Origin: an uncultured Leucobacter sp.
GTDB lineage: Bacteria > Actinomycetota > Actinomycetes > Actinomycetales > Microbacteriaceae
Assembly (NCBI GenBank): GCA_937967375.1
Contig: CALCJF010000029.1
Location: forward strand, 1 to 61,639
Length of the DNA stretch: 61,639 nucleotides
Direction of reading: 5' to 3'
The notes under the pieces were generated by a model. It ran no database searches, was not told the origin of the DNA, and saw only the letters and a program-made list of their open reading frames with translations. Positions 41,579 to 50,990 of the stretch are shown one piece after another. The number at the start of each line of letters is the position of its first letter. Within the stretch, counting starts at the first letter, position 1. The position numbers and the translations under genes were made by a program.

Positions 41579-42948
41579 ACATCGAAACACTCCGTGCCGA
41601 ACCCAGCGCGATTCGCATGCTGGAGCGCATCGATGGTGCTCGTGATGGTGCCAGCAGTGGTGGCGACCGCCCTGAGATGACGCAGCGCAGAGCGGACGAC
41701 ATGCTCGCGCGGATTGCGTGGTCCAGAATCACCGAGCCAGGCGACGGTGTGGCGGGTGTGCTCGTCTCATCGCTCGGCCCCCAAGTTGCCCTGGGGCTGC
41801 TGGTACAACGGGCTGACGTGCCACGCATTCGAAGAACTCTTGGGGCAGCGCTCGGCGATGCATCGGCAGTACCCACGGAGAGGGTGCTTGCCGACGCTCT
41901 CGAGCGGTGGTATCCGCGCCTTGATCGATCCGAGACATTGCGCGACATCGAAGAGGGCGCAGCAGCAAAACTGCGAGTCGTGTTGCCGGGCGACAGAGCC
42001 TGGCCTGATGTGCTGGGTGATCTTGGCGTGCACGCACCCAACATGCTCTGGGTACGAGGCAACCTCGACGCCCTTGGTGCTTACTCGCTCGGCGTGGTGG
42101 GCGCGCGGGCTGCAACGGGATACGGGAGCCACGTCACCGCGGAGCTCGTCGACGGAGCGTGTCGTGCGGGCCTCGCTGTGGTCTCGGGCGCTGCGTACGG
42201 TATAGACGCGGTGGCCCACCGCACTGCGCTCGCCGCCGGTGCGGTGACGGTTGCGGTTGTCGCCGGGGGAGCCGACCGGCCGTATCCGCGGGCGCACGAG
42301 TCGCTGCTCGACCGGATTGCCGGGGGAGGCCCGAACGATGGCGACGCGAATACAGGCGGCGCGGTGTGCTCGGAAATGGTGCCGGGGGCCGCCCCGACTC
42401 GTTGGCGATTCTTGCAGCGCAACAGGCTTATCGCGGCACTTTCGCGGGCGATCTTGGTGACCGAGGCCGGCGTGAGTTCAGGCAGTCTGAACACGGCGGG
42501 GCATGCCTCGCAGTTGGGCAGGCCGATCGGCGCGGTTCCCGGTCCGGTGACGTCAGCCGCATCTGCGGGGTGCCATAAGTTGATTCGCGACTACGACGCT
42601 GCGCTCATCACCAGTGTGCGTGAGGCCTGCGAACTCGCTGGCATGGACGAGATGCTGGCCTTGTTCGGGGCCACCGGCATTGGTGACTCGGGCAACTCGG
42701 GCGATACGGCCGAAGCGTCTCAAGAGCCCGAATCCCGTGAGGGCGCATGGGCGCGACGCGTCTGCGACGCGCTGCCGCTGCGTGGCGCACGCGACCTCGC
42801 AACGATCACAAAGCTGTCTGGGTTGACGCCCGACCAGGTGCGCGGAGTGCTCAGCGAACTCGAACTGCTCGGCAGGGTGCTTCGACGAGATCAGGCGGGC
42901 ATGGGCGGTGAACATGAAACGCAATGGAGTCTCGTGAAATCCGAGTGA
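41575..42948 (+). CDS. dprA: DNA-processing protein DprA
   Basis: Single-strand DNA-binding protein that loads RecA on DNA taken up in transformation, 457 aa. The Rossmann core shows GVVGARAATGYGSHV (~169), VVSGAAYGIDAVAHRTAL, TVAVVAGGADRPYPRAH and EAGVSSGSLNTAGHASQLG. The N-terminal ~100 residues (SAM-like) and the C-terminal ~90 residues (winged helix) flank it. Context with comM and xerC is conserved in actinobacteria whether or not they are naturally competent. Confidence 0.92.
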   Translation: MNIETLRAEPSAIRMLERIDGARDGASSGGDRPEMTQRRADDMLARIAWSRITEPGDGVAGVLVSSLGPQVALGLLVQRADVPRIRRTLGAALGDASAVPTERVLADALERWYPRLDRSETLRDIEEGAAAKLRVVLPGDRAWPDVLGDLGVHAPNMLWVRGNLDALGAYSLGVVGARAATGYGSHVTAELVDGACRAGLAVVSGAAYGIDAVAHRTALAAGAVTVAVVAGGADRPYPRAHESLLDRIAGGGPNDGDANTGGAVCSEMVPGAAPTRWRFLQRNRLIAALSRAILVTEAGVSSGSLNTAGHASQLGRPIGAVPGPVTSAASAGCHKLIRDYDAALITSVREACELAGMDEMLALFGATGIGDSGNSGDTAEASQEPESREGAWARRVCDALPLRGARDLATITKLSGLTPDQVRGVLSELELLGRVLRRDQAGMGGEHETQWSLVKSE

Positions 42949-42975
42949 GGATGCCGTGCGGTGCACAATAGAAAC

Positions 42976-43908
42976 ATGCGAATAGACGAAGCGATCGACG
43001 GGTTCTTGAAGACCGTCGAATTCGAGTACGGCTATTCACCTCACACGGTTAAGGCATATCGCAACGACCTGCGAGCCCTAACCGACTTTCTCGCGGACGA
43101 AGACGCGGATGACGAACCCTGTGGCGTCGATGTCACCGTCATCGATCTCGAACTGCTTCGTGCCTGGCTCTGGGATCGACAGCAGCGTGGATATGCCGCA
43201 GGAACGATCGCGAGAAGCGTTGCAACGGTGAAATCATTCGGTGCATGGCTTGAGCAGCGGCGAATTGTGCCGGGCAGCCCTGCTTCGCGGCTGCAGTCGC
43301 CGAAGCAATCGCGAACCCTGCCGCGGGTGTTGAGCGAGCAACAGCTCGACCGAATTCTCGAACGAGCCGCGCATCGCGCCGAGAGCGGCGACCCGGCCGC
43401 AATGCGCGACCGCGCGGTGCTCGAGTTGCTCTACGCGACCGCGCTGCGTGTGTCGGAGCTGTGCACACTGCCCATCGCTGGCCTCGACCTGCCCGATCGC
43501 ACCGTGCGGGTGATCGGCAAAGGCAACAAGCAGCGAGTGGTTCCGCTCGGGGGGCCGGCAGCACGGGCGATCGGTGAGTACCTAAAGAAGGCGCGGCCGG
43601 CGCTGCTCGTGCACGCCGAAGGTGACGACCCTGGCACGGTGTTTCTCGGCAACCGCGGCGACGAGCTCACTCCGAGTGCGGTCTACCGACTGGTGTCTCG
43701 CGAGCTCGAGCAAGAGCCCGGCGGCGGGCCGAGGGGGCCGCACACGCTGCGGCACAGTGCGGCCACCCACCTGCTCAACGGCGGAGCAGATCTGCGCGTC
43801 GTGCAAGAAATGCTCGGCCATGCGAGCCTGAACAGCACGCAGATCTACACGCACGTTTCGACCGAGCGCCTCGCGCAGACCTATCGTCAGGCCCACCCCC
43901 GCGCGTGA
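42976..43908 (+). CDS. xerC: Tyrosine recombinase XerC
   Basis: Chromosome-dimer resolution recombinase, 310 aa. The N-terminal SAM-like core-binding domain contains GYSPHTVKAYRNDL. The catalytic residues are Arg in TALRVSELCTL (~157), HTLRHSAATHLL (~255-266), HASLNSTQIYTHV (second His and the nucleophile Tyr at ~290), and the conserved Lys in VIGKGNKQR. I use the ATG at 42976 rather than the upstream GTG at 42961 because XerC proteins start close to this point. It converges on the DyP peroxidase gene with a 19-bp gap. Confidence 0.92.
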   Translation: MRIDEAIDGFLKTVEFEYGYSPHTVKAYRNDLRALTDFLADEDADDEPCGVDVTVIDLELLRAWLWDRQQRGYAAGTIARSVATVKSFGAWLEQRRIVPGSPASRLQSPKQSRTLPRVLSEQQLDRILERAAHRAESGDPAAMRDRAVLELLYATALRVSELCTLPIAGLDLPDRTVRVIGKGNKQRVVPLGGPAARAIGEYLKKARPALLVHAEGDDPGTVFLGNRGDELTPSAVYRLVSRELEQEPGGGPRGPHTLRHSAATHLLNGGADLRVVQEMLGHASLNSTQIYTHVSTERLAQTYRQAHPRA

Positions 43909-43927
43909 CGCGCGGCGCCCATCACAC

Positions 43928-45193
43928 TCACTCGAACAGGCTCTGCCCGAGTGTCTGCCCGGCCGAGAACCCAGGCAGCACCGCGAACACGCTCGATCCC
44001 ACGTGCGTCACCCACTCGTTCAGCACGTCGGCGTCGTCGAGACGCCGCTGGATCGGCACGAACTGGGCCAGGGGATCCCGCTGGTAGCAGGCGAAGAGCA
44101 ACCCTGATTCTGTGCCGTTATCGTAGTTTGCCGCGCGACGAAAGATGCGTTCAGCGGGGTCGCTCGAATGCGCTCGACGAATATGTGCTGCAACAGGGAT
44201 CGCCGAGAATCCGCGTTCGTTCTTCGCGTCGAAATCGGCGGGCGTGTGCTCATCTCCCTCACCGGCAGCGACACTGAGCGGCGATCCGTCGCTCAGCCTG
44301 CGCCCGATGCTCGCCTCTCGCCCCGGTCGATCAACTCTGTCCCACGTATCGAGCTCCATGCGGATGCGTCGCAGCACAAGCGCGCTTCCACCCGAAAGCC
44401 ACCCTGCGTCGGCGCCGAGCCAGACGAGCGAAGCGAAATCGTCATCATCGGGCGCCGGGTTGACCGTACCGTCGACCTGCCCCATGAGATTTCGCATGGT
44501 GCGGCCGCTTTCATCGGCACCTCGTGCGCCGCGAAAGCCCTGCTGGCTCCACAGAGGATCAGCAAAACCTGCGAGGTCTCGATGCAGCATTCGGTGCGCG
44601 TGTGCGAGCGGCATCGTGTCGTCGGCCTGCACGATGAGCAGCAGGTCGCCGCCGTCGTAGCCGACCCCGAGTCGATCGCGCGAGAACACGGGCAGCGGTG
44701 CGAGCCATTCGGGGCGATGCTCGGGCCGCACCCGGTTCACGAGTTCGGCACCGACGCCCACGGTGATGGTGAGCCGCGCGGGCCGTGCGGCCAGCTCGGG
44801 CTCAGGGTCTGCGAGCGGACTCTCGCCAGAGGTGAGACCTTCAATGTCTTCGGTCAGCACCCGGAACATGCGTCGTAGCGCAGCCGCATCAACCTCTGAT
44901 CGAAGCTGATATGCCACGAAGCGAATATGCGCGCCGGGGGGAGTGGTGACGCCAGCCTGATGCGTGCCGTGGCAGGGCAAGATGTCTGCTCCGAACAGGG
45001 CACCGTCGCGCGCCGCACCGGACGCATCCGAACCGCTGGGAACGCCGAGCGCGCCGGTACCGACGAGCGCACCGAGCGCTCCCAGTGCCCCGCCGAGGCC
45101 CACCCCGACCGCCCCGCCCGTGAGCAGGGCGCGGCGGTCGAAGCGGTGCACCGAACCGGCGCGAGAACTGGCGCTTGGCTCAGTGCGAGCCAT
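43928..45193 (-). CDS. efeB: Tat-exported DyP-type peroxidase (EfeB-like)
   Basis: Haem peroxidase/deferrochelatase of 421 aa. The N-terminal RRALLTGGAVGVGLGGALG is a twin-arginine signal. The DyP motif GQVDG (~236-241) holds the catalytic Asp. HIRRAHSSDPAER carries the proximal haem His region, and RIFRRAANYDNG follows. Neither efeU nor efeO is adjacent. Instead the gene is the last of a copper-protein operon, overlapping the PCu(A)C gene by 14 bp. It may receive haem outside the membrane or use the copper partners for metal homeostasis. Confidence 0.88.
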   Translation of the reverse strand: MARTEPSASSRAGSVHRFDRRALLTGGAVGVGLGGALGALGALVGTGALGVPSGSDASGAARDGALFGADILPCHGTHQAGVTTPPGAHIRFVAYQLRSEVDAAALRRMFRVLTEDIEGLTSGESPLADPEPELAARPARLTITVGVGAELVNRVRPEHRPEWLAPLPVFSRDRLGVGYDGGDLLLIVQADDTMPLAHAHRMLHRDLAGFADPLWSQQGFRGARGADESGRTMRNLMGQVDGTVNPAPDDDDFASLVWLGADAGWLSGGSALVLRRIRMELDTWDRVDRPGREASIGRRLSDGSPLSVAAGEGDEHTPADFDAKNERGFSAIPVAAHIRRAHSSDPAERIFRRAANYDNGTESGLLFACYQRDPLAQFVPIQRRLDDADVLNEWVTHVGSSVFAVLPGFSAGQTLGQSLFE

Positions 45194-45785
45194 GCGCTTC
45201 GGCGCTGTGCTCGGCATCTTCGGGGTCGGTATCGTGACCGGCACTGTCGCCAGCCGCGCCACCGTAGTTCTCGTTCGCGCCGGCATAGTCCTTCACCAGC
45301 ACGGTGAGTGTGACAGAAGAAGCGCTACCATCGCCCGCCTTGAGGTTCAGAGTGAAGGTGACCTCGTCACCCGCAAGCAACTCGCGTTTCAGGCCCATCA
45401 ACATGATGTGGTTTGCGCCAGGGGCAAGCTCGAAACTGCCTCGTGCGGGCACCACGACCTTGCCCGCGATGGGCTGCATCACGCCGTCGGCCGTGACCTC
45501 GTGCAGCTCGATCATTTCGGCGTCGGAGCTTTCGACGCCAGTGATCTCGAGGTCGTCGTCGCCCGCATTGGTGAGCGTTCCGAATACCCCCGTCATGCCG
45601 CCGCTTGCGCCGGCTTTCGCCCACCCCTCGGCGAGTGTCAGCATGCCAGACGCGTCTGAGCTTGAAGAATCGGCCGATGAATGGGCCGAAGATGCCTGAG
45701 TCGAAGCGTCGGGCGCACAGGCCGTGAGCAGCGAAACGGGCATGGCAATGAGTGCTGCCGCAAGCAGCGTAGTGAGAGCGCGCAT
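45180..45785 (-). CDS. PCu(A)C-type copper chaperone lipoprotein
   Basis: Extracytoplasmic Cu(I) chaperone, 201 aa. The signal ends in a lipobox LLTAC (Cys ~23), followed by a Ser-rich linker. The metal motif H(M)x10Mx21HxM is present as HEVTADGVM near 95 and NHIMLMGL near 125. The tail is rich in His, Asp and Glu, perhaps an extra metal-binding site. It overlaps copC by one base and the peroxidase by 14. Such proteins deliver copper to cytochrome oxidase or buffer it. Confidence 0.9.
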   Translation of the reverse strand: MRALTTLLAAALIAMPVSLLTACAPDASTQASSAHSSADSSSSDASGMLTLAEGWAKAGASGGMTGVFGTLTNAGDDDLEITGVESSDAEMIELHEVTADGVMQPIAGKVVVPARGSFELAPGANHIMLMGLKRELLAGDEVTFTLNLKAGDGSASSVTLTVLVKDYAGANENYGGAAGDSAGHDTDPEDAEHSAEAHGSH

Positions 45786-46492
45786 TAGTTTGCCGAGCCG
45801 CCTTCGGTGGTATCGCCGGCTGTGTCGCCCGAAGTTTCGCCCGGCACGTTTGCTGCGTCGCCACCCGAGTTGACCTCGGCGAGCTTCTTCCCCTTGCGTG
45901 CGAAGACCACAACGGTCACTGCGGCGACGGCGACGAGCGCTGCGGCGATCGCGATCCAGCCGCCCACGGGCACGCCGGGCGCCGCGGGCGCAGAGATAGG
46001 CTCAGCAGCCTCATCGTGGTGCCCCTCTTCGCCGTGGCCATCGGCAGAGCCGCCAGCCTCACCGTGATCCTCGTCGGCGTGCTCGGCTTCGTTCGAGTCC
46101 ACGATCTCGGCGGTGCCGTCTGCGGCGATGGTGATGCCGAAGTTGCCCTCGATCGGGTGACCGTCGCTCGAGACGACACGCCAGGCTGCCTGGTACGAGC
46201 CCGCAGCCAAGGGAGCGTCGAGTGGCTGGCGCACGTTCGGGCCCGTCACCTCGGGCTCGCCCGACGCGACGTTCTTGCCGGCCTCGTCGGTCACAACGAT
46301 CTCGGCGCCGACATCCATGATGTCGTTGCTGAATGAGAAGACCAGGGCGCTCAGCTCGCCGGTCGTGTTGTTGACCTCGAGGCCCTTATCGCGCAGTTCG
46401 TCGTGTGCGAGTGCGGGGGTGGCCGCGGCCACTGTCAGACCGATTGCGGCCAAGGTTGCCACTCCGAGGGTGGCGAGTCGTTGCAGTTTCAT
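45785..46492 (-). CDS. CopC-domain copper-binding membrane-anchored protein
   Basis: 235 aa with a cleavable signal ending ATPALAHDEL, so the mature chain begins with the His that binds Cu(II) in CopC. The Ig-like CopC fold follows, with AWRVVSSDGHPIEGNFG. A His/Glu/Asp-rich linker (~145-180) leads to one C-terminal transmembrane helix (~192-215) and a short cytoplasmic tail. This YcnJ/CopC-like arrangement differs from classic soluble periplasmic CopC. A purine-rich ribosome site, GAGAAAGAA, lies upstream. Confidence 0.88.
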   Translation of the reverse strand: MKLQRLATLGVATLAAIGLTVAAATPALAHDELRDKGLEVNNTTGELSALVFSFSNDIMDVGAEIVVTDEAGKNVASGEPEVTGPNVRQPLDAPLAAGSYQAAWRVVSSDGHPIEGNFGITIAADGTAEIVDSNEAEHADEDHGEAGGSADGHGEEGHHDEAAEPISAPAAPGVPVGGWIAIAAALVAVAAVTVVVFARKGKKLAEVNSGGDAANVPGETSGDTAGDTTEGGSAN

Positions 46493-46577
46493 ATGAAGTT
46501 CTTTCTCTCGTCCCGAAAATCGGGCAATGCGTTGAGGCCACCGAGAGAAAGGACACAGAACGTGCGAAGCTCGGCGG

Positions 46578-47231
46578 CTAGTGTGCGAAGGCGGGCGTCA
46601 CGGGTGGCCCGCGGTGCGTGATCGCCGAGAGAAACACCGGCTGCGCGCGAGAGGGCAGCGCGGCAAAGAACGCGAGTGTCGCAGGGCGTGCGGGCAACCG
46701 AACCGGTGTCGGCACGTGCACGGGTGCGGCTTCGCGCAGCACGCGCATGAGGCGCATGATCGCGCGCTCACCTCGGTGCATGAGCGCGATCGTGAGCAGC
46801 GCGGCGAGCGCGTGCGCGGCCCACATCCAGGCATCGGCAGCAGGTGCCGTGGCCCTTGGGCCAGGCGCAGAAGCGAGCCCCGAGAGCGTGGGGGAGAGCA
46901 AGCCAAGGTGTGCCGCGTGCAATGACACAGGCGCGTCCGTAGCCGTGGAGGCGCCAGAAGATGCGGCAGCGGCCCCGAGACCAGAAAACGACCAGTGATA
47001 TACAAACTGCGCGCTGGTCACCGCGAGGGCGAGCCGCCAGAGCGAACCCGTGCGGCCGGCGAGCAGCACGCAGAAAGGCAGCGCCAAAAGCGTTGTTGCC
47101 AATACCGCGAGCGGAGTGACTGCGCCACCAGCGAGCGCGTGCGAGGCCGCGGCCAGCACAGTGGCCGTAAGCGCGCCAAACACACCCCGCGCGGTGCGAA
47201 CCGCACGACTCATTGCTGACCGCTTGCTCAT
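46578..47231 (-). CDS. Polytopic membrane protein of the copper operon
   Basis: 217 aa, function not recognised. Hydrophobic segments lie at about 15-35, 38-60, 66-82 and 135-155. The loop between the third and fourth contains several His, and the protein ends in an unusual segment HRGPPVTPAFAH. It is the first gene of the copC-PCu(A)C-DyP operon, 85 bp before copC, so a role in copper entry or sensing is plausible but inferred only from position. The ATG at 47231 is preceded by minus-strand TAGACT with a seven-base gap. Confidence 0.7.
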   Translation of the reverse strand: MSKRSAMSRAVRTARGVFGALTATVLAAASHALAGGAVTPLAVLATTLLALPFCVLLAGRTGSLWRLALAVTSAQFVYHWSFSGLGAAAASSGASTATDAPVSLHAAHLGLLSPTLSGLASAPGPRATAPAADAWMWAAHALAALLTIALMHRGERAIMRLMRVLREAAPVHVPTPVRLPARPATLAFFAALPSRAQPVFLSAITHRGPPVTPAFAH

Positions 47232-47238
47232 CACCTCA

Positions 47239-47244
47239 AGTCTA
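47239..47244 (-). promoter_or_regulatory. -10 element (TAGACT), leaderless start
   Basis: Minus-strand TAGACT ends seven bases before the ATG at 47231. Confidence 0.5.
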
Positions 47245-47292
47245 AGCCTGCTCGGCGTGCGATCTCGCCGGGGATCGGCGAACAATGCACGG

Positions 47293-47298
47293 TAGGAT
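47293..47298 (+). promoter_or_regulatory. -10 element (TAGGAT) of pheST
   Basis: TAGGAT ends eight bases before the pheS GTG at 47307. No T-box or attenuator structure fits in the 75-bp divergent gap. Confidence 0.5.
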
Positions 47299-47306
47299 TG
47301 ATCCTC

Positions 47307-48371
47307 GTGTCAACGAATGAAACGAATGCATCGGGCGAGCCGAACCCGATCACCAAGGAAGCCGCCGACGCGGCAGTCGAAGCTGCCCTCGCCGCCTTCG
47401 CCGCGGCGGGTACGGTCGCAGAGCTGAAGCAGGCCCGCGCCGAGCACTCGGGAGAGGCCAGCGCAATCGCCCGCCTCAACGCGCAGATGCGCGCGGTGCC
47501 CAAGGAACTGAAGGCCGAGACCGGCAAGTTCATGGGCCAGGCGCGCGGTCGCATCGAGGGCGCGTACAAGCAGCGCGAGGCCGAGCTGGCCGAGGCCGAG
47601 GCCGCTGCGCGCCTGCTCGAAGAGACTGTTGATGTCACCGAGGCTCCGGTGCGCCGCGTCGCCGGTAACCGCCACCCGCTGACCCAGCTGCAAGACGAGA
47701 TCGGCGACGTGTTCGTCGGCATGGGCTGGGAGATCGCCGAGGGCCCCGAGCTCGAGCACGAGTGGTTCAACTTCGACGCGCTCGGTTTCGATCCGGATCA
47801 TCCCGCCCGCGCGATGCAAGACACCTTCTTCGTCGATCCGCCCGAGCGGCACTTGCTGTTGCGCACGCACACCTCGCCGGTGCAGGTGCGTTCGCTGCTC
47901 GACCGCGAGCTGCCCGTTTACGTAGTGTGCCCCGGTCGCACGTTTCGCACCGACGAGCTCGACGCGACGCACACGCCTGTCTTCAGCCAGGTTGAGGGCC
48001 TCGCGATCGATCGCGGTCTGACCATGGCGCACCTGCGCGGCACGCTCGAACACTTCGCACGCCAGATGTTCGGCGAGGGGGCGAAGATTCGTCTGCGCCC
48101 CAACTTCTTCCCGTTCACCGAGCCGAGCGCTGAGATGGATGTGTGGCAGCCGAACGCGAAGGGCGGCGCCCGCTGGGTCGAGTGGGGTGGTTGCGGCATG
48201 GTCGACCCCAATGTGCTGCTTGCCGCGGGTATCGATCCCGACGAATACCAGGGGTTCGCCTTCGGTATGGGTATCGAACGCACCCTGCAGTTCCGTCACG
48301 ACCTGAACGACATGCGTGACATGGTCGAGGGCGATATTCGTTTCAACAAGCAGTTCGGAGGGCTCGTCTAA
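47307..48371 (+). CDS. pheS: Phenylalanyl-tRNA synthetase alpha subunit
   Basis: Catalytic subunit of the alpha2beta2 enzyme that charges tRNA-Phe, 354 aa. An N-terminal coiled-coil tRNA-binding arm (~15-105, charged and Ala-rich) precedes the class II core. Core markers are EWFNFDALGF, the motif 2 region GRTFRTDELDATHTPVF, RPNFFPFTEPSAEMDV, and motif 3 GFAFGMGIERTLQFRHDL. The GTG at 47307 fits the TAGGAT promoter better than the TTG at 47298. Its stop overlaps the pheT ATG by one base. Confidence 0.95.
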   Translation: MSTNETNASGEPNPITKEAADAAVEAALAAFAAAGTVAELKQARAEHSGEASAIARLNAQMRAVPKELKAETGKFMGQARGRIEGAYKQREAELAEAEAAARLLEETVDVTEAPVRRVAGNRHPLTQLQDEIGDVFVGMGWEIAEGPELEHEWFNFDALGFDPDHPARAMQDTFFVDPPERHLLLRTHTSPVQVRSLLDRELPVYVVCPGRTFRTDELDATHTPVFSQVEGLAIDRGLTMAHLRGTLEHFARQMFGEGAKIRLRPNFFPFTEPSAEMDVWQPNAKGGARWVEWGGCGMVDPNVLLAAGIDPDEYQGFAFGMGIERTLQFRHDLNDMRDMVEGDIRFNKQFGGLV

Positions 48372-50956
48372 TGCGTATCCCACTCAGCTGGCTCGGCGAG
48401 CACGTCGAGCTGCCGGCAGATGTCACGCCCGAGCAGGTGCACGCCGATCTCGTGCGCGTCGGCTTCGAAGAGGAGTCGATTCGTCGTTTCGAGGCGACCG
48501 GCCCCATCGTGGTCGGCGAGGTGCTCTCGCGCGACCCCGAGCCGCAGTCGAACGGCAAGACCATTAACTGGTGCCAGGTGCGCGTTGCGCTGCCAGGCGA
48601 GCAGGCTGCAGACGGAGGCGCAGACGTGCGCGGCATCGTGTGTGGCGCCCACAACTTCGAGGCCGGCGACAAGGTGGTTGTGACGTTGCCCGGTGCTGTG
48701 TTGCCCGGTGACTTCAAGATCGCCGCGCGCAAAACCTATGGTCACGTGAGCGACGGCATGATCGCGTCGGCACGAGAGCTTGCTTTGGGCGAGGATCACG
48801 ACGGCATCATCGTGCTGTCTCGCCTGGGGTTCAACGCTGAGAACGGCACCGACCCCGAGGTCGGCACCGATGCACTCGAACTGCTCGGAATGCGCGATAC
48901 CGCGGTAGAGATTAACGTGACGCCCGACCGCGGCTACGCGTTCTCGATTCGCGGCGTCGCCCGCGAGTACTCGCACTCGACCGGTGCGGCGTTTGTCGAC
49001 CCGGCGTTCGCGCTCGAGATCGGCAAGGGCGCGGGCTACTCCGTGACGCTCGACGACCAAGCCCCTGTGCGTGGCCGCACCGGCTGCACCGGCTTCATCG
49101 CCCGCGTCGTGCGTGGCGTCGATCCGAGCCGGCCGACCCCGCAGTGGATGGCCTCACGCCTGCTGCTCGCCGGCATTCGTTCGCTTGGCCTTCAGGTCGA
49201 TATCTCAAACTACGTGATGCTTGAGCTCGGGCAGCCGCTGCACGCGTACGATCTCAGCAAGTTGACGGGTGGCATCACGGTTCGCCGCGCGCTGCCTGGT
49301 GAAACGCTGGTCACGCTCGACGGGCAAGAACGTAAGCTGCACGAAGAGGATCTGCTGATCACCGACGAGTCTGGCCCTATTGGCCTGGCGGGTGTGATGG
49401 GTGGCGAGTCAACCAAGACTGACGAGGCCACGACCGATGTGCTGATCGAGGCTGCAACCTTCGATCCCGTATCGATCGCTCGTACGCTGCGCCGGCACAA
49501 GCTGCCGAGCGAGGCGTCGAAGCGCTACGAGCGCGGTGTCGACCCGCTCGTCGCCGAGGCGGCTGCGCAGCGCATGGCAGACCTGCTGGTCGAGCTGGGC
49601 GGCGGCACCGTCGATGCGCTCGGCACTGACATTGTGGCGCCGTTCGAGCCCACCACCGTCACGCTGCCGCTCGCTCGAGTGAACGGTCTGGTTGGCGCCG
49701 ACTACAGCGACGACGAGGCGCGGCGTGCGATCGAGCTGATCGGCTGCGCGGTGGTTGAAAGCACCGACGGAGTGTTGACGGTGACCCCGCCGAGCTGGCG
49801 CAGCGACCTCTCGCGGCCCGCTGACCTGATCGAAGAGGTCGCCCGCATCGTCGGCTACGACCGCATTCCTTCGGTGCTGCCGGTGGCCCCAGCGGGTCGT
49901 GGCCGCACGCGCGAGCAGCGCCTGCGCCGCCGCGCCGCCGACATCATCACCGCCTACGGTCTCGACGAGGTGCAGAACTACCCGTTCGTCTCGCGCGCAC
50001 AGCTCGATGCGTTCGGCGCATCGTTGACCGAAGCCGCAGTCGAGCCTGAGACCGCGGCCGCCGAAATCTCAGCGATTCGTCTTGCGAACCCGCTCGACGG
50101 CGAGACTCCCTTCCTGCGTCGTTCGCTGCTGCCCGGCCTCATCGGCACAGCCCAGCGCAACGCGTCGCGCGGGCTCACTGACCTCGCGCTCGTTGAGTTC
50201 GGTTCGGTGTTCGAGCCGGCCTCAGAGGGGCATGAGCTCGGCACCGCCTCGGTGCCGCCGCTTGCCGAGAAGCCCAGCAAAGAGACCCTTGCTGAGTTGA
50301 ACGCTTCCATTCCGAAGCAGCCGCGGCGCGCCGCAGGCCTGCTGCTCGGCGACGCAACGCTCAAACAGCCCGGCCAGGCCGCTCGAGAGTATGACTGGGC
50401 CGATGCGCTCGACGCGGCGAAGACCGTTGCGGCGGCCGTGTCGATCGACCTTGTCGTTCGCCAGGGTGCGCACCGCGCCTTCCACCCCGGCCGCACCGCA
50501 GAACTCTGCGTGACCGTCGACGGTGTGCTCGAGGCGGTGGGCGTCGCCGGCGAGTTGCTGCCCGAGCTTGTTTCGGCTTCGCACCTGCCGGGCCGTGTCG
50601 CCGCCTTCGAGATCGACCTCGGTCGTCTTATCGAGGTGGCTCCGCTTGCGCCAGAAACCTCGAATCTCTCGGGCTATCCGGCAGCAACGCAAGACCTCAC
50701 GCTGCTTGTGGCGAGCGAGGTGCCCGCCGAGGCGGTGCGCGCGGCCGTCATTGCTGGCGCGGGCGATCTGCTCGAGCACGCGGCGATCGTCGATGACTAC
50801 CGCGGTGCTGGCGTGCCTGAGGGGCAGCGCGCGCTGACCTTCGCGCTGCGGTTCCGCGCCGATGATCGCACGCTCAAGGCAGAAGAAGCGAGCGAGGCGA
50901 AGATGGCTGGCGTGCAGGCCGCGCAGACCGCGTTTGGCGCCAAGCTGCGCGACTAG
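48371..50956 (+). CDS. pheT: Phenylalanyl-tRNA synthetase beta subunit
   Basis: 861 aa. It shows the OB-fold EMAP-like tRNA-binding domain (about 40-165, with IVCGAHNFEAGDKV), the B3/B4 editing region (GQPLHAYDLSKL, GVMGGESTKT), B5 DNA-binding-like domain, the inactive class II fold (EVARIVGYDRIP), and the C-terminal FDX-ACB anticodon domain (SGYPAATQDLTLLV to the end). Length and order are standard. A long palindrome 45 bp downstream may terminate it. Confidence 0.95.
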   Translation: MRIPLSWLGEHVELPADVTPEQVHADLVRVGFEEESIRRFEATGPIVVGEVLSRDPEPQSNGKTINWCQVRVALPGEQAADGGADVRGIVCGAHNFEAGDKVVVTLPGAVLPGDFKIAARKTYGHVSDGMIASARELALGEDHDGIIVLSRLGFNAENGTDPEVGTDALELLGMRDTAVEINVTPDRGYAFSIRGVAREYSHSTGAAFVDPAFALEIGKGAGYSVTLDDQAPVRGRTGCTGFIARVVRGVDPSRPTPQWMASRLLLAGIRSLGLQVDISNYVMLELGQPLHAYDLSKLTGGITVRRALPGETLVTLDGQERKLHEEDLLITDESGPIGLAGVMGGESTKTDEATTDVLIEAATFDPVSIARTLRRHKLPSEASKRYERGVDPLVAEAAAQRMADLLVELGGGTVDALGTDIVAPFEPTTVTLPLARVNGLVGADYSDDEARRAIELIGCAVVESTDGVLTVTPPSWRSDLSRPADLIEEVARIVGYDRIPSVLPVAPAGRGRTREQRLRRRAADIITAYGLDEVQNYPFVSRAQLDAFGASLTEAAVEPETAAAEISAIRLANPLDGETPFLRRSLLPGLIGTAQRNASRGLTDLALVEFGSVFEPASEGHELGTASVPPLAEKPSKETLAELNASIPKQPRRAAGLLLGDATLKQPGQAAREYDWADALDAAKTVAAAVSIDLVVRQGAHRAFHPGRTAELCVTVDGVLEAVGVAGELLPELVSASHLPGRVAAFEIDLGRLIEVAPLAPETSNLSGYPAATQDLTLLVASEVPAEAVRAAVIAGAGDLLEHAAIVDDYRGAGVPEGQRALTFALRFRADDRTLKAEEASEAKMAGVQAAQTAFGAKLRD

Positions 50957-50990
50957 CGGAACCTACGCGGCGGTCGTGAGCACGCCGAAC

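Noticed and set aside
47310..48383. A 357-codon minus-strand frame opposite pheS
   Set aside because: pheS motifs are complete on the plus strand. The opposite frame has no family similarity.
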